Part shown: positions 26,813 through 35,334 of the stretch, in pieces
Numbering within the stretch: position 1 is the stretch's first letter
How the letters are laid out: each line of letters opens with the position of its first letter
Assembly (NCBI GenBank): GCA_946481315.1
Contig: CAMLMH010000002.1
Span: 124,001-188,000, forward strand
Direction: 5' to 3'
Length of the DNA: 64,000 bases
Source: an uncultured Bacteriovorax sp.
Lineage (GTDB): Bacteria; Bdellovibrionota; Bacteriovoracia; Bacteriovoracales; Bacteriovoracaceae
Notes under the pieces: model-generated
The model's database searches: none
What the model was told of the DNA's origin: nothing
The model's input: the letters and a program-made list of their open reading frames with translations, nothing else
Translations under genes and position numbers: made by a program

Positions 26813-28488
26813 GGGCCGATGGCCAGAGCATCCATCTTTGTCTGCATAAAGCATTGAAGAGCATTCTCCGGTGTGCAGACGACAGGTTCACCATTACGGT
26901 TAAACGAAGTGTTTAACAAAACAGGCACACCTGATAGCCGGTAAAATTCAGTTATCAGTTTGCGCAGTTTTGGATTTTCATTTTCTCCAACGCTTTGAAC
27001 ACGGGCAGTTTCATCTGCATGGGTAATGGCCGGTAATAGATGTTTTTTATCCTGTCTGACTTTCGGCGCCAGCAGCATATATGGAGAATCGATGTCCAGA
27101 TGAAAATAATTTTGTAACTCTTCTTTCAAAACCATGGGAGCATATGGCCGGAATGGTTCACGTTTTTTAATCTTGTCGTTTATGATCTGTTTGATTTCAA
27201 CATCGCATGGACTGGCCAGAATAGAGCGACCGCCCAGAGCGCGAGGTCCAAATTCCATTCTTCCCTGAAACCATCCCAGTGTTTTCTTTTCATAAATATA
27301 CTTTGCCGCTGTTTGGGCCAGCTCCTCATCACTCATTTTTATTGCAGTGGAAATACCGGCACTTTTGATAGCTCGTAAAATTTCATGTTCACTGTATGCG
27401 GGGCCAAGGTATGCATTATCCATGACGTGTCTAGGATGACCTTCTAGGACATTTGAAAGATAAAGAGCAGATCCCAGAGAACCACCAGCATCACCGGCCG
27501 CAGGCTGAACAAAAATGTTTGTAAAGTCAGTCGATTCCAGAAGTTTGGCATTGGCCACACAGTTGAGTGTCACTCCTCCGGCAAGGCAAAGATTTTTAGA
27601 TTTAGATTCTTTTTGAAGTTGTCGGGCCGCTTTAATAAAAATTTCTTCAACGATGGCCTGCAAGCTGCAGGCAATGTCGAAATGTTTTTGCTCCAGAGGA
27701 GAATCAGGCATCCGCGGATTGCCGAACATCTTTTCGAAATGACCGTTCCACATCTTACTACCGTTTCTGAATGCAAAATATTTCATGTCCAGCCTGAAAC
27801 TACCGTCTGGATAGACTTTCACCAGCTGCTGCATTTCTCTTAAAAACCTGGGTTCCCCGTATCCGGCCATACCCATCGTTTTGCCTTCACCGCCATGGGC
27901 ATGAAAACCCAGGAAAATGGTAAAGGTCGTATACAGGAGACCTAGGGAATGAGGATAACTGATTTCTTTATCAATTTTGATCGTGGAACCAATGCCATAT
28001 CCTTTGGACATCGTGGCCCATTCTCCAACGCCATCACAGGTAAGAATGGCAGCCTCTTCATAGGGGGATGGTAAGAATGCACTGGCAGCATGCGAGAGAT
28101 GGTGCTTGAAAAAATGCACGGGAGCATCAGTAGAGAGTTCTTCTTTAATTAGTAACGGAAGAATAAGGCGATCATCCATCCATTTTGGCATTGAACGCAT
28201 AAAACTTTTTAGGGAAAAAGGAAAAGTGTTAAGGTGCTCGATCAGGACACGGCTAAGCTTCAGATAAGGTTTTTCGAAGTAACCAATATGAGCAATGTCT
28301 TCAAAGAGGATGCCGGCCTGTTGAGAACAGTAATTAAGAGCATGAATAGGGAATGCATCAGTGTTCTTTTGTCGTGAAAAACGTTCCTCCTGTGCAGCTG
28401 CAATGACCTTTCCATCGCGCACCAGGCAGGCAGAAGAGTCGTGATAGAAGCAGGAAATTCCGAGAATATCCACATCAGACTCCGGCAT
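26794..28488 (-). CDS. Carbamoyltransferase (NodU/CmcH/TobZ family)
   Basis: A 564-residue enzyme that transfers a carbamoyl group from carbamoyl phosphate to a hydroxyl, usually of a sugar or antibiotic. The N-terminal Kae1-like domain has SCFYHDSSA, the metal motif KHHLSHAASAFLPS, and CDGVGE. The C-terminal YrdC-like domain has FGPRALGGRSIL. ATG at 28488 overlaps the preceding DUF5989 gene by 14 bases, suggesting translational coupling. The cluster with two small membrane proteins and an SGNH protein points to modification of a surface polysaccharide or glycolipid rather than an antibiotic, as inferred from similar clusters. Confidence 0.93.
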   Translation of the reverse strand: MPESDVDILGISCFYHDSSACLVRDGKVIAAAQEERFSRQKNTDAFPIHALNYCSQQAGILFEDIAHIGYFEKPYLKLSRVLIEHLNTFPFSLKSFMRSMPKWMDDRLILPLLIKEELSTDAPVHFFKHHLSHAASAFLPSPYEEAAILTCDGVGEWATMSKGYGIGSTIKIDKEISYPHSLGLLYTTFTIFLGFHAHGGEGKTMGMAGYGEPRFLREMQQLVKVYPDGSFRLDMKYFAFRNGSKMWNGHFEKMFGNPRMPDSPLEQKHFDIACSLQAIVEEIFIKAARQLQKESKSKNLCLAGGVTLNCVANAKLLESTDFTNIFVQPAAGDAGGSLGSALYLSNVLEGHPRHVMDNAYLGPAYSEHEILRAIKSAGISTAIKMSDEELAQTAAKYIYEKKTLGWFQGRMEFGPRALGGRSILASPCDVEIKQIINDKIKKREPFRPYAPMVLKEELQNYFHLDIDSPYMLLAPKVRQDKKHLLPAITHADETARVQSVGENENPKLRKLITEFYRLSGVPVLLNTSFNRNGEPVVCTPENALQCFMQTKMDALAIGPYWIAK

Positions 28489-28639
28489 AGATGAAGGTAA
28501 TAATAATCCCACTTCCCAGTTTGACAAACACAACAGCTAAAAAGGCAAGTGTTATAACCAGCGGAGCGAGAAAATAAAGCTTATGCTGTTTTATTAATGT
28601 TTTCATTTCACGCAGAACGAAAGTAAATTTTTTCAGCAT
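28475..28639 (-). CDS. DUF5989 small membrane protein
   Basis: A 54-residue protein with a short basic N-terminus (MLKKFTFVLREMKTLIKQHK) and one long membrane helix ending in FIYAGV. This is the layout of DUF5989, found beside carbamoyltransferases. ATG at 28639 is preferred; an upstream start would add 29 polar residues and overlap the previous gene. It probably anchors the carbamoyltransferase at the membrane. That role is inferred from context only. Confidence 0.75.
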   Translation of the reverse strand: MLKKFTFVLREMKTLIKQHKLYFLAPLVITLAFLAVVFVKLGSGIIITFIYAGV

Positions 28640-28646
28640 ATTATTC

Positions 28647-28892
28647 TCACGATTGTTTAAGTGAATCTTCCAGTGATGGGTGATAATCTCTGGCCGTTTG
28701 CCAGGAACTCTCTGCGTTTCCCTCATCCTGTGTCAATGAGCGGCGGAAGAATATCCGGGCAAAAATACTGGTCGGACCAAGAACAAAAAAGTAAGTAGAG
28801 ATGAGTGCCATTGGAACTAGATATTTTTTAAATAATACATCAACAATAAAAACTTTCAGCTTTTGATGAAAACGCTTAATTTTCTCAATCAT
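28647..28892 (-). CDS. Small membrane protein, SxtJ-like
   Basis: An 81-residue protein with a basic N-terminus and two close hydrophobic stretches (FIVDVLFKKYLVPMALISTYF and VLGPTSIFARIFF, given in part). It fits the SxtJ-like family seen next to carbamoyltransferase and DUF5989 genes. Its ATG overlaps the stop of the TusA-like gene by 4 bases (ATGA). Function unknown; probably part of the same membrane complex. Confidence 0.65.
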   Translation of the reverse strand: MIEKIKRFHQKLKVFIVDVLFKKYLVPMALISTYFFVLGPTSIFARIFFRRSLTQDEGNAESSWQTARDYHPSLEDSLKQS

Positions 28893-29164
28893 GCTGCTAC
28901 TTCCACCACTAGTATCCAATGACCGGAGGAATCGCGAGTTTTAGATTTAAGCAGATGTCCTTCGAGTTCCAAAGAAGCGGGAACATTGTCAATTGGTTCG
29001 CCATCATCGAGATAGATTGTCAATTGTTCACCCATATCCATTGTCGATAATTTGATCACTGCAAGAGAGCTGTTTTTTGGACAGGGTATACCGCGAAGGT
29101 CTAAGGGTTTTTCCAAAGTGTTTGTTTCCTTTTTTTTATTTTCCGTTAAAATAGTAAGGAACAT
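28889..29164 (-). CDS. TusA-family sulfur carrier
   Basis: A TusA-like protein with the core LDLRGIPCPKNSS, where the cysteine carries persulfide sulfur, and DDGEPIDNVPASLELEGH. Classical TusA has CPxP; this one has CPKN, as in other branches. ATG at 29164 gives 91 residues; TTG at 29116 gives 75, closer to the family length, with AGGA ten bases upstream. The start is unsettled. It is the first gene of the carbamoyltransferase operon and is divergent from the PP-loop ATPase, with which it probably works in sulfur transfer. Confidence 0.8.
   Translation of the reverse strand: MFLTILTENKKKETNTLEKPLDLRGIPCPKNSSLAVIKLSTMDMGEQLTIYLDDGEPIDNVPASLELEGHLLKSKTRDSSGHWILVVEVAA
29145..29151 (+). promoter_or_regulatory. 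Possible -10 element of the PP-loop ATPase operon
   Basis: TTAAAAT-type hexamer region about 45 bases before the ATG, behind an AT-rich tract. It lies inside the longer version of the divergent TusA-like gene, which slightly favours that gene's later start. No convincing -35 is visible. Confidence 0.3.
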
Positions 29165-29195
29165 TCGCCTTTGAGTCAATCTGTGGAGAGAAGTT

Positions 29196-30290
29196 ATGAG
29201 TATTGCTAATGCCAGATCTGAAGCTCCTGAGCAGAGCGCCACTGTAAATGAATCTACAGATCCAGTTATTGAATTTAAACCAGAAATTCTTTGTAAGAAA
29301 TGTGTCCTGCCAGAAGCTAAGCCTAACATTTTTTTCGATGATCACGGTGTTTGTAACCTGTGTAATGAACATGTGACGAATGTTGAACTTGAGCAGGAAG
29401 CTAAGCTTTTGGAGTCCGATCTGCTAAAGATTTTGAAAAAACATAAATCTAAAGGGAAGTATGATGTACTGGCCATGTGTAGTGGAGGAAAAGACTCGAC
29501 CTCCGCGCTCTATTACATGAAAACCCGCTATAAGTTAAATCCTCTGGCTTTTATGTTTGATAATGGTTTCGAGAGTCCGGAAGCTATCCGTAATGTGGAG
29601 CGCGCAGCGGAAAAATTAGGCGTAGATTTCATGTTTTTTAAATCTAATTTCATGAAAGGAATGTTTTCTAAAATTCTTGAAACAAAATCCAAAGCAGTAA
29701 TCTGTCATCCTTGTTCGCTCTGGTATATGGATCTTGCCTATGAAATAGCTGATCGCCATGAAATACCGATTATTATCGCTGGCTGGACAAAGGGTCAGTC
29801 AACTAACCAGAAAGTGATGAATAAATGCGGATGTAATGCAGCCGCCCCGGAATTCAAGGAAATGGGTGAAGCAACTAAAAGCTTCATTGACACCTACGTG
29901 AGAAGTGATCCCCGCTATAAGGATTTTCCAACCAGTATGGATGAAGTCATGAAAAAAGCATCCGAGAGGAAATCAAAAGCACTGGTAATTTCTCCGCACT
30001 GGTTTCTGCCTTTTGGGCCGGAAGTATATGTTGAAACAATTCAAAAAGAACTTAACTGGGAATTTCCCAAATTAAGTTATCCAGGTCGTTCTACAAATTG
30101 TATGCTCAATTTCATTTCAGTTTACAATTCAATGAAAAATTTCGGTTACACTCATTATCACGTTGAGATGAGTAAACTTATTCGCCAGAATGTCATTACC
30201 AGAGATGAGGCCTTAAAAGATCTGGAATGGAACATTAAAAAATCTCAATTAAACGCAATTGCAAAAAAGTTAAATCATCAATATGAGTAA
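29196..30290 (+). CDS. PP-loop ATPase with N-terminal zinc ribbon (N-acetyl sugar amidotransferase-like)
   Basis: A 364-residue protein. It has a zinc-ribbon-like module (C33-x2-C36 and C53-x2-C56) followed by the PP-loop S96-G-G-K-D-S-T102, which adenylates substrates. The opening CKKCVLPEAKPNIFF...GVCNLC resembles WbpG/PseA amidotransferases of sugar biosynthesis. Other relatives use sulfur rather than ammonia. Additional Cys motifs (CHPC, KCGC) could bind sulfur or metal. The stop overlaps the cysteine desulfurase start by 8 bases, and a TusA-like gene is divergent, so sulfur insertion is favoured over amination. The final substrate is unknown. Confidence 0.8.
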   Translation: MSIANARSEAPEQSATVNESTDPVIEFKPEILCKKCVLPEAKPNIFFDDHGVCNLCNEHVTNVELEQEAKLLESDLLKILKKHKSKGKYDVLAMCSGGKDSTSALYYMKTRYKLNPLAFMFDNGFESPEAIRNVERAAEKLGVDFMFFKSNFMKGMFSKILETKSKAVICHPCSLWYMDLAYEIADRHEIPIIIAGWTKGQSTNQKVMNKCGCNAAAPEFKEMGEATKSFIDTYVRSDPRYKDFPTSMDEVMKKASERKSKALVISPHWFLPFGPEVYVETIQKELNWEFPKLSYPGRSTNCMLNFISVYNSMKNFGYTHYHVEMSKLIRQNVITRDEALKDLEWNIKKSQLNAIAKKLNHQYE

Positions 30291-31416
30291 ACGAGAAGTC
30301 TATCTCGATCATGCTGCTTCATCGCTGATCCATCCCGCGGTCATACAGCATTTAACAAAACTGTTTCAACAACAGCTTGGAAATCCATCCTCCATTCATC
30401 ATGCAGGAGTCAAAGCATCTCTGTTAGTGGAAAAAGCCCGCATTTCACTGGCTGAACGACTAGGATGTCACTCCGAAGAAATTTTTTTTACATCCGGAGC
30501 TACTGAAGCAAATAATCTGGTAATTAAAGGATTGTGTGAAAAATACAAAAATGGTTCAAGAAATGAAGTACTGATTTCGGCCATTGAGCATTCCAGTATC
30601 GCCCGTCTGGGTGATTTTTTAACGGAACATGATTTCGTACTGAAGATCATTCCGGTTGATAATGAAGGTTTAGTTGATTTATCTGCCCTTGAGTCAATGC
30701 TTTCCTCAAAAACATTCATGGTTTCAGTCATTCACGGCAATAATGAAATCGGTACAATTCAGGATTTAAAAACTATTTCCCGGTTATGTAAAAATAGTGG
30801 TGCTTTTTTCCATTCAGACGGAGCGCAGGCATTTTGCAAAACGCCAGTAGATTTCCATAAAAATGATCTGGATTTTTATAGTCTGAGCGCTCATAAAATA
30901 CATGGTCCTCGTGGAATCGGAGCTATCATCATTAAAAATGGAAAGGAGCTTGCACCGCAAATGATTGGTGGTGGGCAAGAATCCGGGGTGCGTTCAGGAA
31001 CACTGCCCGTTGAGCTCATTAGCGCCATGGCCTTTGCAGCTTCACTTTATACAGATCAGCATCTGCAGCAGATGCAGCAGTTGCAACGACAGTTAATTTC
31101 AGGACTAGGCAGTATCCACCCGGCCGTCCGCCTTAATGGCTCCATAACAAAACGTCTTTGTAACAATATAAATTTTGCTGTACCCGGAATAAGCGGTAAA
31201 AAAATGCTGCAGAAAATGGATCAAAAAGGAATCCGCCTATCAGTGGGATCGGCCTGTAATGCCAGTAAAAAAACGCCAAGCAACGTTCTTTTGGCATTAG
31301 GTCAATCAAATGATCAGGTCCTTGAAGCTGTCAGAGTAAGTTTAGGTTTAGAAACAACTATTGAAGATATAGACTATTTTCTGCATTGTTTGCAGGAAAT
31401 TGTCAGTGAGACTTGA
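30283..31416 (+). CDS. Cysteine desulfurase (NifS/IscS-like)
   Basis: A 377-residue class V PLP enzyme releasing sulfur from cysteine as persulfide. PLP-binding lysine is K205 (SAHKIHGPRG) and the persulfide cysteine is C325 (GSACNASKK). The substrate-binding HADGAQ-like motif appears as HSDGAQAF. It overlaps the PP-loop ATPase gene by 8 bases, so they are coupled. It probably supplies sulfur to the divergent TusA-like carrier and the ATPase. No IscU or Fe-S scaffold gene is nearby, which argues against general Fe-S assembly. Confidence 0.93.
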   Translation: MSKREVYLDHAASSLIHPAVIQHLTKLFQQQLGNPSSIHHAGVKASLLVEKARISLAERLGCHSEEIFFTSGATEANNLVIKGLCEKYKNGSRNEVLISAIEHSSIARLGDFLTEHDFVLKIIPVDNEGLVDLSALESMLSSKTFMVSVIHGNNEIGTIQDLKTISRLCKNSGAFFHSDGAQAFCKTPVDFHKNDLDFYSLSAHKIHGPRGIGAIIIKNGKELAPQMIGGGQESGVRSGTLPVELISAMAFAASLYTDQHLQQMQQLQRQLISGLGSIHPAVRLNGSITKRLCNNINFAVPGISGKKMLQKMDQKGIRLSVGSACNASKKTPSNVLLALGQSNDQVLEAVRVSLGLETTIEDIDYFLHCLQEIVSET

Positions 31417-31467
31417 GCTAAGAACTTCCACTTGTTATGCTTGCTCTTGAGAGAGAGAGTAAAGCTT

Positions 31468-32082
31468 ATGCAGGAATCACCAAAACATCTTTTAAAACAT
31501 CATATGGCAAGCTCACTGATCATTGCAGTTGGATTGCACCTTTTGGTTCTTTTTTCGTATTATTCATTCAGCGAACGCAATCCTTATTTAACAACGTTTG
31601 ATCCCAATCGTGTTTTTCCAGTGCAGTTTTCCTCTGATGTTGGTGAAAATAGTTTTCCTGCAAACGAGTCTTCCCGAGAAAGTCCAGCTGCTCCTATAAA
31701 GAAGAAAAGAGAAATTATCGGTTCTTTGACCGGAGTTACTTCAAATGCTGCTAATGATGCTAATCCCAAAATTTCAGCAGATGGAACCGGACAGGAAGTC
31801 GGTGAGACCGGTACATTTATTTTTGAGAACGAAATAGACACTTATTCTCCTCCTGACTATCCAAAAGTTGCCCGTTTGCGCGGGTTAGAGGGAGATGTTC
31901 TTTTGCGGCTGAAAGTCTCACCTGAGGGGAAGGCAGTAGCAGCTGAAATAATAAAAGGAAGCGGACATCAGGTATTGGATGAAGCAGCGTTAAATGCAGT
32001 CAAAGAGTGGCGTTTTCATCCCAGAAAAACTTCCGATATAGCCGTGGTCGAAAAGAGAATTGTTTTTAAACTTAATCGCTGA
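31468..32082 (+). CDS. TonB C-terminal domain protein
   Basis: A 204-residue protein with one N-terminal membrane helix (~residues 14-32), a Pro/Lys/Glu-containing middle (SPAAPIKKKRE), and a TonB C-terminal domain (DYPKVARLRGLEGDVLLRLKVSPEG...WRFHP). TonB spans the periplasm and powers outer-membrane transport. ExbB and ExbD genes are not adjacent. The linker is shorter than in E. coli TonB. The ATG at 31468 is preferred because it places the helix near the N-terminus. Confidence 0.85.
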   Translation: MQESPKHLLKHHMASSLIIAVGLHLLVLFSYYSFSERNPYLTTFDPNRVFPVQFSSDVGENSFPANESSRESPAAPIKKKREIIGSLTGVTSNAANDANPKISADGTGQEVGETGTFIFENEIDTYSPPDYPKVARLRGLEGDVLLRLKVSPEGKAVAAEIIKGSGHQVLDEAALNAVKEWRFHPRKTSDIAVVEKRIVFKLNR

Positions 32083-32164
32083 TTTTTTCATATTCTTTTA
32101 TATCAGCCACTTACATGCCAGATCAAAAAGCTCAAGAAAAGGTTTTTATAACCGATAAGTTGGT

Positions 32165-32539
32165 ATGCGATGGACTCTTTTAATCCACCTTTTTTTTACC
32201 ACACCTTCTTTAGTCCTGGGTGAGACGTTGTCATTACGGCTGCCGGACAACAAACACATAAATTATGAAGTTCAATCAGTAGATGGTCTCATGGTTTCGA
32301 AGGCCTGTGCTGAAAATAGCCGCCAGTGTATGGATTTATTGAAAAAACACACGAACAGCTTAAAGAAACAAAATGAACGAAAAAAATTAATGGGTCACCC
32401 TGCTTCAGAATATTGCCAAATGTCCGGAGGAAAAAACATTATTCTGGAGGATGATAAACTTAATCAGTTCGATTTTTGTTTTTTTGAAAATAACTACGGA
32501 ATAGATTCGTGGCAAATGCTGAAGAAGTTTAAAAAATGA
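32165..32539 (+). CDS. Small secreted DUF333-like protein
   Basis: A 124-residue protein with a signal peptide (residues 1-19, VLG). The C-terminal part, GHPASEYCQMSGGKNIIL...FCFFENNYGIDSWQML (in part), follows the DUF333 pattern with two Cys. DUF333 proteins are small periplasmic proteins; some may be peptidase inhibitors, which is suggestive beside a protease gene. Its stop overlaps the protease start by 4 bases. Confidence 0.6.
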   Translation: MRWTLLIHLFFTTPSLVLGETLSLRLPDNKHINYEVQSVDGLMVSKACAENSRQCMDLLKKHTNSLKKQNERKKLMGHPASEYCQMSGGKNIILEDDKLNQFDFCFFENNYGIDSWQMLKKFKK

Positions 32540-33684
32540 AGTATTTATTTTTGTTCATTCTGGCCGGTAATCTTCAGGCGCAGGTTTATAAAACTGCCGA
32601 GCGTGGCTATAGTGATAAACCATCCAGCGTGAAAGAAATATTACCAGCGACACCTACGAAATCACAGGATGGAATCGGACTTTGTTATGGTTTTACGGCA
32701 ACGGCCTTACTTGAACATCATCGGTGTAAAGAATTAAATCTTTCGTGTCAAAATAGTGAAGACCAGCTTTCTGTATTAGATGTCACTTCCTATGAAGAGA
32801 AAAATAGACTGCATGAAGCTGGTGATACATATGCCATTCTCAACAATGTAAAAGGGTCATTGAAAATTGCCCGAGAAACATGCGTACCATACTCCAACAT
32901 TGTGTACCAGACTGAAGAAAAAGGCGGATGGAATTTATTGATTGAGAAGTGGAAGGAATCAAGAGGACTTATAAAAGGATCCGGTAATCGCGATTGTGTC
33001 AGCTGTCTGGCAGATTCTATAAAAAGCTCACTCGGTAACATTCAAACTCCAAAAGACCAGCTGGTCTCGGCGTTTAATCAGGCTCGTTCTATGGAAGAAT
33101 TTCTCTATCAGAGCTTAATTCCCCGCCATTGTCTGGAAGAATCGCGAATGGCCATAATTCCGCCATTTGTTGCCCGGAGTTTCCCGACCAGCCAAAGAAC
33201 TCCACCTACTGTTGAATCAGTCATGGAAAAAGCAGAAAGTTTATTACAAGCAGGTCTTCCGGTTGAGATGGCCATTTGTCCGAATATGTTTGCCAGTGGA
33301 GAATGTGTACCTGATTCTGGTCACTCCATCACATTATTCGGAATCAAAGAAGTCTGCAACAGGAGTGGGCATTGTAAAACGATGGTGAAGGTGCGAAACA
33401 GTTATGGGGAATCCTGGCAACGTCAGCATGACAATGGCTGGATCGAACTGGAAGCCCTTGCCAAAAGCTCTGTTGCTTTAACTCAATTTAATAATCTTAG
33501 CTGGATTGAAAAACCAGGCTTTATTCTTCCCAAAAAAGTACCCGCCAAAGTTGTGTCACCTAGAGAGAGTTCGTCTTCGGCCGGAATACCTTTAGATTTC
33601 AAGAACCATCGTGGTTTATGGCGTTGTCCTGGCAACAGCTTTAAAGATTCATACGAAGCCGGTTGTATTCCATATAAACCTTAA
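32536..33684 (+). CDS. Secreted papain-like (C1A-type) cysteine protease
   Basis: A 382-residue protein with a signal peptide (residues 1-15). The papain catalytic set is in place: Q44 with C50 six residues later (SQDGIGLCYGF), H263 (DSGHSITLFG) and N288 (VRNSYGESW), matching Gln19/Cys25/His159/Asn175 of papain. An insertion of about 100 residues lies between the two lobes. The ~50 C-terminal residues include Cys pairs. It probably degrades prey or periplasmic proteins. It overlaps the DUF333-like gene by 4 bases, so the two are made together. Its stop overlaps the convergent lipoprotein gene by 4 bases. Confidence 0.75.
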   Translation: MKYLFLFILAGNLQAQVYKTAERGYSDKPSSVKEILPATPTKSQDGIGLCYGFTATALLEHHRCKELNLSCQNSEDQLSVLDVTSYEEKNRLHEAGDTYAILNNVKGSLKIARETCVPYSNIVYQTEEKGGWNLLIEKWKESRGLIKGSGNRDCVSCLADSIKSSLGNIQTPKDQLVSAFNQARSMEEFLYQSLIPRHCLEESRMAIIPPFVARSFPTSQRTPPTVESVMEKAESLLQAGLPVEMAICPNMFASGECVPDSGHSITLFGIKEVCNRSGHCKTMVKVRNSYGESWQRQHDNGWIELEALAKSSVALTQFNNLSWIEKPGFILPKKVPAKVVSPRESSSSAGIPLDFKNHRGLWRCPGNSFKDSYEAGCIPYKP

Positions 33685-34052
33685 TCCCAGGTCAGTACCT
33701 GATATCCTTTATCCAAAAGGCACTGATTAGTGAAATTCTTTTTTATATCTGTACTGCTGGTTGTTCGACCGGTTCCGACTCCAACCCCCAACCCGACGCC
33801 AGATCCACCTCCGCCAAATCCGAATCCAACTGCTCCGCCCACTGTTGAGCCGCTACCAGCACTATTGGCAATCTTTTTCCCTTCAGGAGTATTGAAATAT
33901 TCTTCAGTTTTTTTCAGGCATTCGTTGATGTCGGCTTCAGATTTTTCAGGGCCTCTTTCATTGTAAGTTGCATTTGGGTAAAGTTTTGGTCTGGTCTTGG
34001 ATGCACAGGCCGACAGAGATAATAGGAGAATGAATAGTGATATTTTTTGCAT
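33681..34052 (-). CDS. Small glycine-rich lipoprotein
   Basis: A 123-residue protein with a lipoprotein signal (MQKISLFILLLSLSAC, Cys16). Residues ~65-95 are a glycine-rich stretch (GAVGFGFGGGGSGVGLGVG), like a glycine zipper that could insert into membranes. Two more Cys flank it. Start at 34052 fits the lipobox; a few residues upstream an alternative ATG is possible. The 3' ends overlap the protease gene. Confidence 0.6.
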   Translation of the reverse strand: MQKISLFILLLSLSACASKTRPKLYPNATYNERGPEKSEADINECLKKTEEYFNTPEGKKIANSAGSGSTVGGAVGFGFGGGGSGVGLGVGVGTGRTTSSTDIKKNFTNQCLLDKGYQVLTWD

Positions 34053-34115
34053 AAACATCTCGTTTTTTAAGCTGTTCACAAGTTGTCTCTATTCTAAATT
34101 TTTATGACTGCTTAT

Positions 34116-35297
34116 TCAAAGACCTCTGCGTTTGATGCTTATTTTCCTGATCAATAAGCTTACAGCACCTCCCACCAATCCCCAGAAAGCCGCTCCAATT
34201 CCGATAAAACTTATGCCGGAAGCCGTAATGAAAAAAGTGATCAAAGCACTTTCTTTTGATTCATCGTCACCCAAAGCATGAGTCATTGAGCTTCCAATGG
34301 TTCCGAAAAGTGCAATCCCTGCGAGTGCCATAGTAAGTTCTTTGGGAAAAGCTGAAAAGAAAAAGGCCACAGCACCGGAAAAAAGTCCAATGATAATATA
34401 GATTATCCCTGAAGTCACAGCAGCAGTGTAGCGTTTATCTTTATCGACGTGCGAATCTGGCCCCATACAAATTGCAGCGGTCAAAGCTGAAAGATTGAGA
34501 GTAAAACAACCGAAGGGAGCGGTGATCAGGTTTGTGAAACCAGAAATACCTATAAGTGGAGAAATTTTTGGATAGTATCCAAAAGAGCGCAAAACTGTCA
34601 CACCAGTAAGATTTTGGGACGTCATTGTCACAACGAATAAAGGGATAGCAAGACTTATGACAGATGCCCATGAAAAGGCAGGCATAATAAATGCAGGAAT
34701 CACAAATATGTTCTCAATCTGCGGCACGATAAATTTTCCATTCATCGAATAAACGAGAATTCCTGTAAGTAAAACATACATAATAGCCAGACGGGGAGCA
34801 AGCTTGCGGGCAAGAAGATAAGTTATAAACAAAGTGAGTCCTGCCCATAATTCTGTTTTCATAGAGCGGAAAACGTCAAAAGCAAATTGCACCAGAACAC
34901 CTGCAAGCATTGCACTGGAAAGGGACATCGGAATCCTATTCATGATTTTCTCAAAGACTCCGGTGTAACCACTGATTGTGATCATGAATGCAGAAACAAC
35001 AAATGAACCGATAACTTCATTCAGGGAAAACTGGCCGGCGCTGCTGATTAGTAGAGCTGCTCCGGTTGTTGACCAGGCAAACATAATAGGAATTCTTTTT
35101 TGCAGAGACTGCATAATACTGAGGGTACCCATGGCCAGACAAATAATTCCCAGCCATGAACTGGCTTCGGCGGGTGTGGCCCCGGAGACAGTTGCAGCCT
35201 CATAAACAAGTATTGCAGAACTTGTGTATCCAACAATGACTGAAATGAGACCGGCCGAAAAGGTTGAAAGTGTAGAGTCTTTTAAATATGTCCGCAT
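34116..35297 (-). CDS. BenE-family transporter
   Basis: A 393-residue integral membrane protein with about 11-12 helices, matching the benzoate/H+ symporter family BenE from end to end, e.g. STLSTFSAGLISVIVGYTSS at the start (in part), TSQNLTGVTVLRSFGYYP and FTNLITAPFG. No aromatic degradation genes are adjacent, so the actual solute is unclear. A signature-like acidic residue set is present in the last helices. It lies 37 bases downstream of a chemoreceptor gene in the same direction. Confidence 0.85.
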   Translation of the reverse strand: MRTYLKDSTLSTFSAGLISVIVGYTSSAILVYEAATVSGATPAEASSWLGIICLAMGTLSIMQSLQKRIPIMFAWSTTGAALLISSAGQFSLNEVIGSFVVSAFMITISGYTGVFEKIMNRIPMSLSSAMLAGVLVQFAFDVFRSMKTELWAGLTLFITYLLARKLAPRLAIMYVLLTGILVYSMNGKFIVPQIENIFVIPAFIMPAFSWASVISLAIPLFVVTMTSQNLTGVTVLRSFGYYPKISPLIGISGFTNLITAPFGCFTLNLSALTAAICMGPDSHVDKDKRYTAAVTSGIIYIIIGLFSGAVAFFFSAFPKELTMALAGIALFGTIGSSMTHALGDDESKESALITFFITASGISFIGIGAAFWGLVGGAVSLLIRKISIKRRGL

Positions 35298-35334
35298 CCG
35301 GACATTTTAAATTCAGGCAATCATCTTGTCATTA

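Noticed and set aside
28889..31416. A Dnd-type DNA phosphorothioation system
   Set aside because: A cysteine desulfurase and a PP-loop ATPase are present, but no DndB, DndD or DndE genes, and the ATPase resembles sugar amidotransferases rather than DndC.
33771..33861. Frameshift or low-complexity artefact in the glycine-rich lipoprotein
   Set aside because: The frame continues with normal residues and Cys on both sides, and glycine-zipper lipoproteins are common.
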